DNA of 64,000 bases from Anthoceros angustus (Eukaryota; Streptophyta; Anthocerotopsida; Anthocerotales; Anthocerotaceae). Both the position numbers and the translations under genes were made by a program. Positions 22,048 to 31,885 of the stretch are shown piece by piece. The notes beneath the pieces were generated by a model that was given only the letters and a program-made list of their open reading frames with translations, searched no databases and was not told the DNA's origin. How positions within the stretch are numbered: position 1 is the first letter of the stretch; the number at the start of each line of letters is the position of its first letter. Location of the stretch: contig VJWM01000025.1 in the NCBI GenBank assembly GCA_010909165.1, forward strand, positions 1,798,001-1,862,000. The letters run 5' to 3'.

Positions 22048-23681
22048 TCAGCTGGTGCTTCTAATAGGTCTCTGCCATCCTCCAAATATTTCCTCATCAC
22101 TGTAAGCTCGGACGACTTGCAAGTCTAAGTCTGAGGAAGGATCGAATCCTGCTTGTGTCATCCTCTGCCGAGTCCTTTCCATTCCACGTCCATCCTTCAC
22201 TCTCTCGAAGGCGTCATACATTATCTGGAAGGTTTTAGGGTGGAGCTCAACACCTGAGGCTTTCATCTGCTCGAAGGCATCCTCCATCTTGCTGAGCAGG
22301 CCACCCCTGCCAAACTCGAAGATCAATGTATTGAAGGTTGTGCTGGTCATGACCCACCCACTTATCTTCACTCTGTCTACTGCCTTTTGCAGCCTGTCAT
22401 AGGAACGATCATTCGAGAACGCCGTGATAACGGCGTCGAGAGTTTAACCGAGGCGAAGAACTTTCTTGCTAAAAGCATTTTGTCAAGTGATCTTTCCATG
22501 TCATCCAAACGGCCCCTGCTGCATAAGCCTCTATCTGTAGACTGTACACTCGGGGACCGTACTCCACATTTGGAGTGTCATCCATAATCCTAATTATTCC
22601 TTCCATCTTTGCATAGTCCCTTTCTTACCATACGCCTCTACCAACAGCTCTCCAACCATAGCATTTATTGGAATTCCCACCTTTTGCATCGACTTGAATG
22701 TCTCCTCCAGCTTGTCCACAGCCTCCATCCTGGAATAAGCTATGAAGAGGGCATTGAACGTGATGACATCAGGTCTGAATTCACCGTCAACCAATTCTTG
22801 GTACACAGCTTCCATCTTGGCATACTGCCCAGCCCTCATGAAACCCCATATTAGAGCATTGTAGGTATGTCTGTCTGGACTGAAACCTGCAGCCTTACAT
22901 GCCTGAAATACTTTATCCATTTCATCTACAACGCTAACTCTACTGTACATGGAGATGAGAGTGTATGTGATGAGCGTCGGTTGAGTATTCTCTGTTCCCG
23001 TCATCTCCTTGAACAAAGCAACAGCCTTTTCCGGCTGATTATTTCTCCCGTAAGCAAATATAAGAGAATTGTAAGTGGCAGCTGTGTACGGGATCTCATG
23101 CTTCTTCAGTTCTTCAAACAGCTGTTCAGCAATGTCCAGCTGGTTCAATTTTCCAGCACAGGAAATCATCTTGGAATACTCCTTGGCATCAGGTTTCCTA
23201 TTCAGCTGACTCCTCCTCCAGTTGAATACCTGCGCAGAGAAGTGACATGGTGAGACAGACGTTCCTAATGGCAGACACAAAACGATGAATACAAGGCAGC
23301 CTTCGAAGTACCTCCATCACCAAATGTGGTTTCGGACCCTTCTGCAAAGCATCGAACAAAGGAAACCATGGCCAGTCCGACTGGCCAAGCAACTCAAGGG
23401 CCTTGTCATTGAGAATTTTCTCGATGGCACCTGTTGTCTTTGCCCCTTCCAGCATCAACACCAGATTGGAGACAGCTCCTATGTGCTTCGACCGTTGAAA
23501 AGCTTGGTTCTTTCTAGCGCGGGGACTGGCACCGAAGTTCCAGACCTAGGCACAACTGGCTGAGATCGAAGAAGCTCCAGAACCTTGTCAATTTTAAGAG
23601 AGCCTTCTCCCCTTCAACCCCGGAGTCTGAATCCGCATCCCTGCAGTGGAGAATCTCGCACAATGAGAATTCGGAACCCAT
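22048..23681 (-). pseudogene. PPR gene, near-complete second copy
   Basis: Same structure as the gene at 29552-31192, with the identical 82-base intron (23230-23311). It differs by small indels: a lost codon in LITYNTLISMY, a shortened C-run at about 22620 that shifts frame in EAYGKKGDY, TTAACCG for TTTTGGCCG at 22445, and a shortened G-run at about 23520. It does have the full A-run at 23117 that the main copy lacks. Neither copy alone is open end to end; together they imply an intact original, and noise in the sequence is the simplest cause. Confidence 0.7.
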
Positions 23682-23920
23682 CCAGCAAATGTGCCAAAGC
23701 AGAAGAGGACAAGATGCCAGGGTTTAGGGTTTAACAGCACAAAGGAAGATGGACATGACCCTGTTCTGAGCGAAGTACAGTGAATCTCGCGGATGCTGCC
23801 AGTACAACAGCGAATTCGCTCAATCAAGGTGGCCTTGCCGGAGTCGAGGTACTCCAAAATGCCAATGCTGCCAATTCTAGAATGCCTGTCACCCACACGC
23901 AAGGCTGTAAGCATCTTGCT
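23682..23920 (-). pseudogene. PPR upstream region with EF-G-like leader, partial copy
   Basis: Copy of 31193-31410, including the telo-box (about 23725) and the LDSGKATLIERIR stretch. It is cut at GCAAGGCTG, where the unidentified helical exon (17504) takes over. Confidence 0.65.
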
Positions 23921-24860
23921 GCAACGTGATACAAAGTTGTCGGCATTTTCACCGCTCGTTTCATATAAAGTTATGTTATTACCATACGCCTCTACCAACA
24001 GCTCTCCAACCATAGCATTTATTGGAATTCCCACCTTTTGCATCGACTTGAATGTCTCCTCCAGCTTGTCCACAGCCTCCATCCTGGAATAAGCTATGAA
24101 GCATACACCAACAATGCTTTTGTAGCATACACCAATAATTCTTTTGTAGAATATATCGATCTCATCTCTGCATACTTATAGCTCCATGTGCCCCTTTGAA
24201 GCATACAACTAATATTACTTACAATTAAAGGAGTGTTAGAACTCTATCATCTCACTCTTGTAAGAATTTTACTACATTTTTAAAAACTTACGACTAATAT
24301 CGCTCTTTGTTGCAGGACAGGTAGTGAGGATTTTATATAATTAGTATAAATTATGAATTAAAAGCGTAAGCTTTTGGGACCGACAATTATCTGAGGTAAA
24401 ATCCGTGATGTGCCTTGAACGCGTTCAGGAAAAGAAGCCTGGATAATGCGTAGGAATTGAGGAAGCGCGTGTAAGGGGAAGGAAGCCCAGGTTTGGAGCA
24501 ACGCGATGAAGAATTTGGGAGGCCAGAAATGAGTCGCGAGCACTCCTCCACTCCTCACCACGACGTGAGAGTCAACAGTTGGCAATTATGTATTGCTCGA
24601 CGGACGGGTAGGTGAAGTATGAGTAGAAACTGAGGAATTGACCTCATCTCCAGTGTGAGAAGACAATGGACAATGCTTACAATTAATCAAAATATCTGCA
24701 CCTACCAAGATGGGGATGAAGGATAGCACTCAGAAGCTTCCTTCTTCACGCTCGTCGACAGCTGTGGTAGGGACTAGGTAGAAAGGCTCCAACCTTCAAA
24801 GTGTGGTAGGGACGAGCTGCTTACACGCACACCCACGACACGTGGTAGGCCACAGAGCAA
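23912..24860. repeat. Mosaic of helical exon, PPR exon, block B and block E
   Basis: 23918-23978 is from the helical exon. 23978-24096 is an internal PPR piece (EAVDKLEETFKSMQKVGI, minus strand). 24097-24500 is block B and 24500-24860 is block E. The joins at 23978 and 24097 share only 2-3 bases, unlike most others. Confidence 0.7.
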
Positions 24861-25320
24861 GGCTGGTGGGAGACACCTTCTGCGATGGACGAAGATGAGT
24901 TGAAAGATCGCAAGAGGCCCGCAAAGCGCGAGCAAAGAGGCAGGAGGCGCCGCCACCCAGAGCGAGCCATGGCACGCACAATGGGAAGGTGCTACCAACT
25001 AGACTACATTGAGTCGTGTTAACAGCCAGTTGAAGAAGAAAACGCTAAAGTCTCCGTATTAATTATATTCGCGTGAGCCAGCCATAGTGCTTCCCGGCCT
25101 GGCCGCGGCTTCCTTTCTTCCTCTCTATTTTCAGCTAAGATTACCATTACCGGCTTGCGTACTGCTCGTCTTGCGTTTTGCGTCGCCGTGGCGGATTGCG
25201 GCATCCACAAATTGCATCTCTGGCCTCCATTTGGTTCTTGCAAGATCTCGGCAGCAGACTTCTGATCAGGTTAGTTGCACTTGGAACGCTCAGACAGTAG
25301 GCACAGGGTCGTCAAAGCAT
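24852..25320 (+). pseudogene. FAX 5' region, extra copy 1
   Basis: Copy of 31417-31877 (upstream leader of FAX) entered at GCAAGGCTG and left at AAGCATCCA just before the FAX start codon, so no FAX coding sequence is present. Confidence 0.75.
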
Positions 25321-25815
25321 CCAACATCCGGTGCTGTTGTCTGCAGGAATGTTTCTATGGTGATTAGACTCAAGGGAATTCCTTGAACAGTCTGAGCAAA
25401 ACCTGCTGTCTCATTCTCTTCAGCGGGATCAACCGCAATTGCCAACTCCCAAATGATCACGTGCAGAAGAGGTATACAAACGACGGCCTCTCTGTATGCA
25501 CCTCTCCACAGCTTCAGCAGGCATTGAAGATTCGGGAGTCAACACTGTGAGGAGGCGAGTAGGATTGAGAGTCTGACAAGCTGATTTGTGTGCCAGAAGC
25601 TGTAATGGCCATTATTAGTATGCCGTGCTCACTTCTTGTCGCCTTTCTTCTTGTCATCACCTTGCTTCTTCTCGGGAGGAGGGGCTTGGGCCAGAACTCC
25701 GTAGTCTTTTGGATGCCTTGCGTACAATCTTGAGAACGTCGTCAGGCTTCAGACTCTCTCCGCTCACAATCACCTTCCTCAGCTGCCTGTCCACTGTGTA
25801 AGATTTGAATGCTGC
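25315..25815 (-). pseudogene. Helical exon and HMA exon 4, extra copy
   Basis: 25315-25500 matches 16777-16940, and 25500-25815 matches 17755-18105 including HMA exon 4 (stop at about 25631). Exon 4 is frameshifted by two shortened runs (GGAGGAGGGGC for GGAGGAGGGGGC and TCTTTTGG for TCTTTTTGG). Left at AATGCTGCCA. Confidence 0.75.
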
Positions 25816-26415
25816 CAATTCTAGAATGCCTGTCACCCACACGCAAGGCTGGTGGGAGACACCTTCTGCGATGGACGAAGATGAGTTGAAAGATCGCAAG
25901 AGGCCCGCAAAGCGCGAGCAAAGAGGCAGGAGGCGCCGCCACCCAGAGCGAGCCATGGCACGCACAATGGGAAGGTGCTACCAACTAGACTACATTGAGT
26001 CGTGTTAACAGCCAGTTGAAGAAGAAAACGCTAAAGTCTCCGTATTAATTATATTCGCGTGAGCCAGCCATAGTGCTTCCCGGCCTGGCCGCGGCTTCCT
26101 TTCTTCCTCTCTATTTTCAGCTAAGATTACCATTACCGGCTTGCGTACTGCTCGTCTTGCGTTTTGCGTCGCCGTGGCGGATTGCGGCATCCACAAATTG
26201 CATCTCTGGCCTCCATTTGGTTCTTGCAAGATCTCGGCAGCAGACTTCTGATCAGGTTAGTTGCACTTGGAACGCTCAGACAGTAGGCACAGGGTCGTCA
26301 AAGCATCCAGGATGTCGAGGATCCTTTCTTCGCAGCTTGTCTACACCGGGAGTTCGTGCTTGCGGCAAGGACCTGACCTAAGCTCGGATCTGCCCGGTTT
26401 GAGCGGATTCCGCAG
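25806..26415 (+). pseudogene. FAX 5' region and first codons, extra copy 2
   Basis: Matches 31380-31985, including the FAX ATG at about 26311 and its first 30 or so codons, then switches to the HMA intron at TTCCGCAGC. The leader peptide is therefore cut off. Confidence 0.75.
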
Positions 26416-26568
26416 CCAGGGGGCCTCAAGGCTGCCAGATTGCCGATGACATAAATAGGAATCGGTAGCTGCTCTCCTCACCGGAATGATCAAAGAGCGC
26501 GTTTCTCACTCTCTTCTCGCAGGCTTCGCAGCACATGAGGCACTTGAGCTCCACCGTCTGCAAAGCAT
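26408..26568 (-). pseudogene. HMA exon 3 and part of intron 3, extra copy
   Basis: Matches 18148-18310. Exon 3 (MCCEAC loop) is complete with both splice sites. It leaves at TCTGCAAAG into PPR exon 1. Homopolymers are shorter than in the parent (a G-run of 5 against 8). Confidence 0.75.
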
Positions 26569-27108
26569 CGAACAAAGGAAACCATGGCCAGTCCGACTGG
26601 CCAAGCAACTCAAGGGCCTTGTCATTGAGAATTTTCTCGATGGCACCTGTTGTCTTTGCCCCTTCCAGCATCAACACCAGATTGGAGACAGCTCCTATGT
26701 GCTTCGACCGTTGAAAAGCTTGGTTCTTTCTAGCGCGGGGACTGGCACCGAAGTTCCAGACCTAGGCACAACTGGCTGAGATCGAAGAAGCTCCAGAACC
26801 TTGTCAATTTTAAGAGAGCCTTCTCCCCTTCAACCCCGGAGTCTGAATCCGCATCCCTGCAGTGGAGAATCTCGCACAATGAGAATTCGGAACCCATCCA
26901 GCAAATGTGCCAAAGCAGAAGAGGACAAGATGCCAGGGTTTAGGGTTTAACAGCACAAAGGAAGATGGACATGACCCTGTTCTGAGCGAAGTACAGTGAA
27001 TCTCGCGGATGCTGCCAGTACAACAGCGAATTCGCTCAATCAAGGTGGCCTTGCCGGAGTCGAGGTACTCCAAAATGCCAATGCTGCCAATTCTAGAATG
27101 CCTGTCAC
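26560..27108 (-). pseudogene. PPR exon 1 and upstream region, extra copy
   Basis: Matches 30851-31405: PPR exon 1 (LELLGQSDWPWFPLFDAL) through the telo-box to the EF-G-like leader. A shortened G-run breaks the frame at about 26745. Confidence 0.75.
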
Positions 27109-27482
27109 CCACACGCAAGGCTGGTGGGAGACACCTTCTGCGATGGACGAAGATGAGTTGAAAGATCGCAAGAGGCCCGCAAAGCGCGAGCAAAGAGGCA
27201 GGAGGCGCCGCCACCCAGAGCGAGCCATGGCACGCACAATGGGAAGGTGCTACCAACTAGACTACATTGAGTCGTGTTAACAGCCAGTTGAAGAAGAAAA
27301 CGCTAAAGTCTCCGTATTAATTATATTCGCGTGAGCCAGCCATAGTGCTTCCCGGCCTGGCCGCGGCTTCCTTTCTTCCTCTCTATTTTCAGCTAAGATT
27401 ACCATTACCGGCTTGCGTACTGCTCGTCTTGCGTTTTGCGTCGCCGTGGCGGATTGCGGCATCCACAAATTGCATCTCTGGC
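27109..27482 (+). pseudogene. FAX 5' leader, extra copy 3
   Basis: Matches 31410-31780 and ends at CTCTGGCCT, where HMA exon 2 takes over. No FAX coding sequence. Confidence 0.75.
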
Positions 27483-27790
27483 CTGAACCGGAGCCCGAGC
27501 CAGAGTGCGCCGGAGGATCAATCCAGCGGGCGGCATGGACATTCTCATACGATCCATGGAAGAACTGCGCACATCGCGTCAGCGGGATCAACCGCAATTG
27601 CCAACTCCAAATGATCACGTGCAGAAGAGGTATACAAACGACGGCCTCTCTGTATGCACTCTCCACAGCTTCAGCAGGCATTGAAGATTCGGGAGTCAGG
27701 CGGCGGTAGCTGCTGTTAGAAGAATTACAAGAGATTTGAGCTGATTTGTGTGCCAGAAGCTGTAATGGCCATTATTAGTATGCCGTGCTC
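27474..27790. repeat. Dense mosaic of five sources in 310 bases
   Basis: Order: FAX leader, then HMA exon 2 (27474-27582), helical exon region (27580-27698), FAX coding (27690-27712), SDN intron 3 (27704-27745, copy of 33498-33535) and HMA 3' flank (27737 onward). Shared words at the joins are CTCTGGCCT, TCAG, TCGGGAGTCA, TAGCTGCTG and AGCTGATTT. Confidence 0.85.
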
Positions 27791-29064
27791 ACTTCTTGTC
27801 GCCTTTCTTCTTGTCATCACCTTGCTTCTTCTCGGGAGGAGGGGCTTGGGCCAGAACTCCGTAGTCTTTTGGATGCCTTGCGTACAATCTTGAGAACGTC
27901 GTCAGGCTTCAGACTCTCTCCGCTCACAATCACCTTCCTCAGCTGCCTGTCCACTGTGTAAGATTTGAATGCTGCCACATCATTTTTAGCACACGCAAAG
28001 CAAGAGTCAGCGATCTTGCAAAATTTCCGCAGCGGATCCCGCTGCTGGCTGCTGGATGCACCTTGAGGTTGAGGAGAAGGCTTGCACTTCCTGGCAGAAG
28101 TCGGCACCGACGCTGCGCATTTCTGAAGGAGGCCTGGCAACCAGTCCTTGGAATCGAAGCGAAGGCGGATTCAGATCACCGCAGCTTGGCGGAAGCCCCT
28201 CCACCGAAATCTGGAGCCAGATTGCACGATTTTTGCCTCGGCTTGCCCTACGGCGGTGTGCTGGTTGCCACCGGTGTGGCCGGATTAGCAACGGCGGCCA
28301 GCAGATCTGGCCTTGGAGTTTTGGTTTTGGCAGGTGCGCTGATCCTCGGCTTAAGTGCCACAAGCCTGCAGGTGTGGAAGAAGGGAGAGCCCTCGTTTCT
28401 TCAGATCGGGAGTCAGGCGGCGGTAGCTGCTCTCCTCACCGGAATGATCAAAGAGCGCGTTTCTCACTCTCTTCTCGCAGGCTTCGCAGCACATGAGGCA
28501 CTTGAGCTCCACCGTCTGCAAAGGAGATGGCCTCGGTTAGCTGTCATCACAAATTTTTGTTGGAACCAGCTTAACAGTCGAAATCCTCAGGAAAGATTTC
28601 AGGCGATTGCGTTACCACAGTCTTCGACTTGTTTCCTTCCTTTTCTTATCATCAGCTGAGCTCTGGCTCTGGCCTGAACCGGAGCCCGAGCCAGAGTGCG
28701 CCGGAGGATCAATCCAGCGGGCGGCATGGACATTCTCATACGATCCATGGAAGAACTGCGCACATCGCGTCAGACGTCAGAAATTCAATCACTCCAAATG
28801 CTGCACGAAAGCTCCAAGGCAGGCCAGGGCACGGCAACTTCAGCTAGTGTAATTGCAAATCCAGCGTCCAGACTGACAAACGTAATTGCACAGCAAAGCG
28901 ATCCGAAATGACAGCACAAAACGGGAACCAGGACTTGCAAGGAGAAGATTTGGAAGGCTCAGCAGCGAAATTGCCGCCAGGGCAGTCAAGGTGCAGAAAT
29001 CAGGAAGCGCGATGGCCAGCTGGGTGGAAGAAAGTACCTGATAGATGGCCGCGGAGTTGCTCAT
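27789..29064 (-). pseudogene. HMA gene copy carrying a FAX fragment in intron 3
   Basis: All four HMA exons are present: 29038-29064, 28616-28755 (one base short), 28440-28515 and 27789-27971 (frameshifted by two shortened runs). Most of intron 3 is replaced by about 405 bases of FAX coding sequence in antisense (28030-28434), joined at TTCCGCAGC and CGGTAGCTGCT. The splice donor and acceptor of intron 3 remain, so the FAX piece would be removed as intron if transcribed. Confidence 0.75.
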
Positions 29065-29551
29065 GGTTCCTGCTTGCGGTGTGAAGCGGATGCGGCACAG
29101 CAGGCTTCGGAGACGTTGCGCAAGCGGATGGAGGAGACGCTCAGGTCGCGATCGCAAGCGCGGGAGGAAGCGGGGGCGTGGCGGGGGCGTGGCGGGGGCG
29201 TGGCGGGGAAGGAGGAAGTCGAGCGAGGTTCGAGTCGAGTCGAGTCGGGTCGCCTCACAAGTCGACTCCGAGGCGTGGGCGTTCGGTTATAAGCGCCAGG
29301 GCGTCTTTGCTCTACCGTGAAGGCAGGGCCAGCCGCATTACCAGGCAACTCCCAGGAGAGCGTGAGGCGACCCACCACGCGCATGTTACGACTTCATTAC
29401 CATAGGTAATGAGTTTAATTAGTCCGAGAGTAAACTCCAGCTGACGCGAACGGATCGGAAGCCTATCGTCTGCTGACGTTCTCACACGTTTATTTTGAAT
29501 ACAGTAATCCGATTACATGTCTAGCAAAATTTGGGATCTGAACTTGGTGCA
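29065..29551. promoter_or_regulatory. HMA-PPR spacer (clean copy)
   Basis: Holds the GGGGGCGTGGC triple repeat (about 29170-29205), the GAGTCGAGTCGAGTCGG repeat and the CATTACCATAGGTAATG inverted repeat (about 29395-29411). Upstream of HMA exon 1 and downstream of the PPR stop, so promoter for the former and 3' flank for the latter. Confidence 0.45.
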
Positions 29552-31192
29552 TCAGCTGGTGCTTCTAATAGGTCTCTGCCATCCTCCAAATATTTCCTCA
29601 TCACTGTAAGCTCGGACGACTTGCAAGTCTAAGTCTGAGGAAGGATCGAATCCTGCTTGTGTCATCCTCTGCCGAGTCCTTTCCATTCCACGTCCATCCT
29701 TCACTCTCTCGAAGGCGTCATACATTATCTGGAAGGTTTTAGGGTGGAGCTCAACACCTGAGGCTTTCATCTGCTCGAAGGCATCCTCCATCTTGCTGAG
29801 CAGGCCACCCCTGCCAAACTCGAAGATCAATGTATTGAAGGTTGTGCTGGTCATGACCCACCCACTTATCTTCACTCTGTCTACTGCCTTTTGCAGCCTG
29901 TCATAGGAACGATCATTCGAGAACGCCGTGATAACGGCGTCGAGAGTTTTGGCCGAGGCGAAGAACTTTCTTGCTAAAAGCATTTTGTCAAGTGATCTTT
30001 CCATGTCATCCAAACGGCCCCCTGCTGCATAAGCCTCTATCTGTAGACTGTACACTCGGGGACCGTACTCCACATTTGGAGTGTCATCCATAATCCTAAT
30101 TATTCCTTCCATCTTTGCATAGTCCCCTTTCTTACCATACGCCTCTACCAACAGCTCTCCAACCATAGCATTTATTGGAATTCCCACCTTTTGCATCGAC
30201 TTGAATGTCTCCTCCAGCTTGTCCACAGCCTCCATCCTGGAATAAGCTATGAAGAGGGCATTGAACGTGATGACATCAGGTCTGAATTCACCGTCAACCA
30301 ATTCTTGGTACACAGCTTCCATCTTGGCATACTGCCCAGCCCTCATGAAACCCCATATTAGAGCATTGTAGGTATGTCTGTCTGGACTGAAACCTGCAGC
30401 CTTACATGCCTGAAATACTTTATCCATTTCATCTACAACGCTAACTCTACTGTACATGGAGATGAGAGTGTTGTATGTGATGAGCGTCGGTTGAGTATTC
30501 TCTGTTCCCGTCATCTCCTTGAACAAAGCAACAGCCTTTTCCGGCTGATTATTTCTCCCGTAAGCAAATATAAGAGAATTGTAAGTGGCAGCTGTGTACG
30601 GGATCTCATGCTTCTTCAGTTCTTCAACAGCTGTTCAGCAATGTCCAGCTGGTTCAATTTTCCAACACAGGAAATCATCTTGGAATACTCCTTGGCATCA
30701 GGTTTCCTATTCAGCTGACTCCTCCTCCAGTTGAATACCTGCGCAGAGAAGTGACATGGTGAGACAGACGTTCCTAATGGCAGACACAAAACGATGAATA
30801 CAAGGCAGCCTTCGAAGTACCTCCATCACCAAATGTGGTTTCGGACCCTTCTGCAAAGCATCGAACAAAGGAAACCATGGCCAGTCCGACTGGCCAAGCA
30901 ACTCAAGGGCCTTGTCATTGAGAATTTTCTCGATGGCACCTGTTGTCTTTGCCCCTTCCAGCATCAACACCAGATTGGAGACAGCTCCTATGTGCTTCGA
31001 CCGTTGAAAAGCTTGGTTCTTTCTAGCGCGGGGGACTGGCACCGAAGTTCCAGACCTAGGCACAACTGGCTGAGATCGAAGAAGCTCCAGAACCTTGTCA
31101 ATTTTAAGAGAGCCTTCTCCCCCTTCAACCCCGGAGTCTGAATCCGCATCCCTGCAGTGGAGAATCTCGCACAATGAGAATTCGGAACCCAT
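29552..31192 (-). CDS. P-class pentatricopeptide repeat (PPR) protein
   Basis: Two exons: 30821-31192 (124 codons, ATG at 31192) and 29552-30738, with an 82-base GT-AG intron whose removal joins HLVMEV to FNWRRSQ. The protein is about 518 residues, with ten tandem 35-residue PPR motifs from about residue 135 (AKEYSKMISCAGKLNQLDIA, then TYNSLIFAYGR, TYNTLISMYSR, TYNALIWGFMRAG and so on) and a short C-terminal tail. There is no E/DYW domain, so it is P-class: such proteins bind organelle RNA in plastids or mitochondria and stabilise, splice or aid translation of it. One base is missing at about 30625 (TTCTTCAACAG; the copy at 23117 has TTCTTCAAACAG), which breaks the frame between PPR 1 and 2; I take this as a sequence error because the rest is under obvious coding constraint. 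The true start may lie further upstream, because the N-terminal leader is poor. Confidence 0.8.
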
Positions 31193-31229
31193 CCAGCAAA
31201 TGTGCCAAAGCAGAAGAGGACAAGATGCC

Positions 31230-31246
31230 AGGGTTTAGGGTTTAAC
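31230..31246 (-). promoter_or_regulatory. Telo-box
   Basis: Minus strand reads TTAAACCCTAAACCCT, the plant telo-box (AAACCCTAA), 38 bases upstream of the PPR start codon. Telo-boxes are common near the transcription start of plant ribosomal-protein and translation genes. Copies accompany the PPR leader at about 23725 and 26937. Confidence 0.7.
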
Positions 31247-31287
31247 AGCACAAAGGAAGATGGACATGACCCTGTTCTGAGCGAAGT

Positions 31288-31530
31288 ACAGTGAATCTCG
31301 CGGATGCTGCCAGTACAACAGCGAATTCGCTCAATCAAGGTGGCCTTGCCGGAGTCGAGGTACTCCAAAATGCCAATGCTGCCAATTCTAGAATGCCTGT
31401 CACTCCACACGCAAGGCTGGTGGGAGACACCTTCTGCGATGGACGAAGATGAGTTGAAAGATCGCAAGAGGCCCGCAAAGCGCGAGCAAAGAGGCAGGAG
31501 GCGGCCAAGCCGCCACCCAGAGCGAGCCAT
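31288..31530 (-). pseudogene. Mitochondrial EF-G-like N-terminal exon
   Basis: From an ATG at 31530 the frame gives an Arg/Ser-rich leader typical of mitochondrial import (MARSGWRLGRLLPLCSR), then IGSIGILEYLDSGKATLIER and CCTGSIREIH. This aligns with the start of elongation factor G (IGIxAHIDSGKTTLTER, then YYTGRIHEIH). The P-loop is damaged (SGKAT for SGKTT; EY for AH), and the rest of EF-G is absent. The frame stays open to 30988. It lies on the same strand just upstream of the PPR gene, so it could be a dead EF-G fragment or a leader now spliced to the PPR protein; I favour the former. Confidence 0.55.
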
Positions 31531-31885
31531 GGCACGCACAATGGGAAGGTGCTACCAACTAGACTACATTGAGTCGTGTTAACAGCCAGTTGAAGAAGAA
31601 AACGCTAAAGTCTCCGTATTAATTATATTCGCGTGAGCCAGCCATAGTGCTTCCCGGCCTGGCCGCGGCTTCCTTTCTTCCTCTCTATTTTCAGCTAAGA
31701 TTACCATTACCGGCTTGCGTACTGCTCGTCTTGCGTTTTGCGTCGCCGTGGCGGATTGCGGCATCCACAAATTGCATCTCTGGCCTCCATTTGGTTCTTG
31801 CAAGATCTCGGCAGCAGACTTCTGATCAGGTTAGTTGCACTTGGAACGCTCAGACAGTAGGCACAGGGTCGTCAAAGCATCCAGG
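31531..31885. promoter_or_regulatory. FAX leader / divergent promoter region
   Basis: Lies between the minus-strand EF-G-like ATG and the plus-strand FAX ATG. Contains TATTAATTATATTCG (about 31617), a pyrimidine-rich tract ending TATTTTCAG (about 31687-31696), and a possible leader intron (CAG then GTTAGTTG at about 31829, acceptor CATCCAG before 31885). Found in four copies in the window. Confidence 0.45.

Noticed and set aside
26937-26952. Telomere repeat
   Set aside because: Only two TTTAGGG units, placed in a gene leader; it is a telo-box and not an interstitial telomere.
14158-29064. A true multigene family of HMA, PPR and FAX copies
   Set aside because: Copies begin and end inside exons or introns and switch into unrelated sequence; no copy except the clean ones has gene boundaries.
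31439-31582. Small plus-strand frame MDEDELKDRKRPAKREQRG
   Set aside because: Antisense of the EF-G-like leader exon; its charge pattern is the mirror of the Ser/Arg-rich transit sequence. It ends long before the FAX start.
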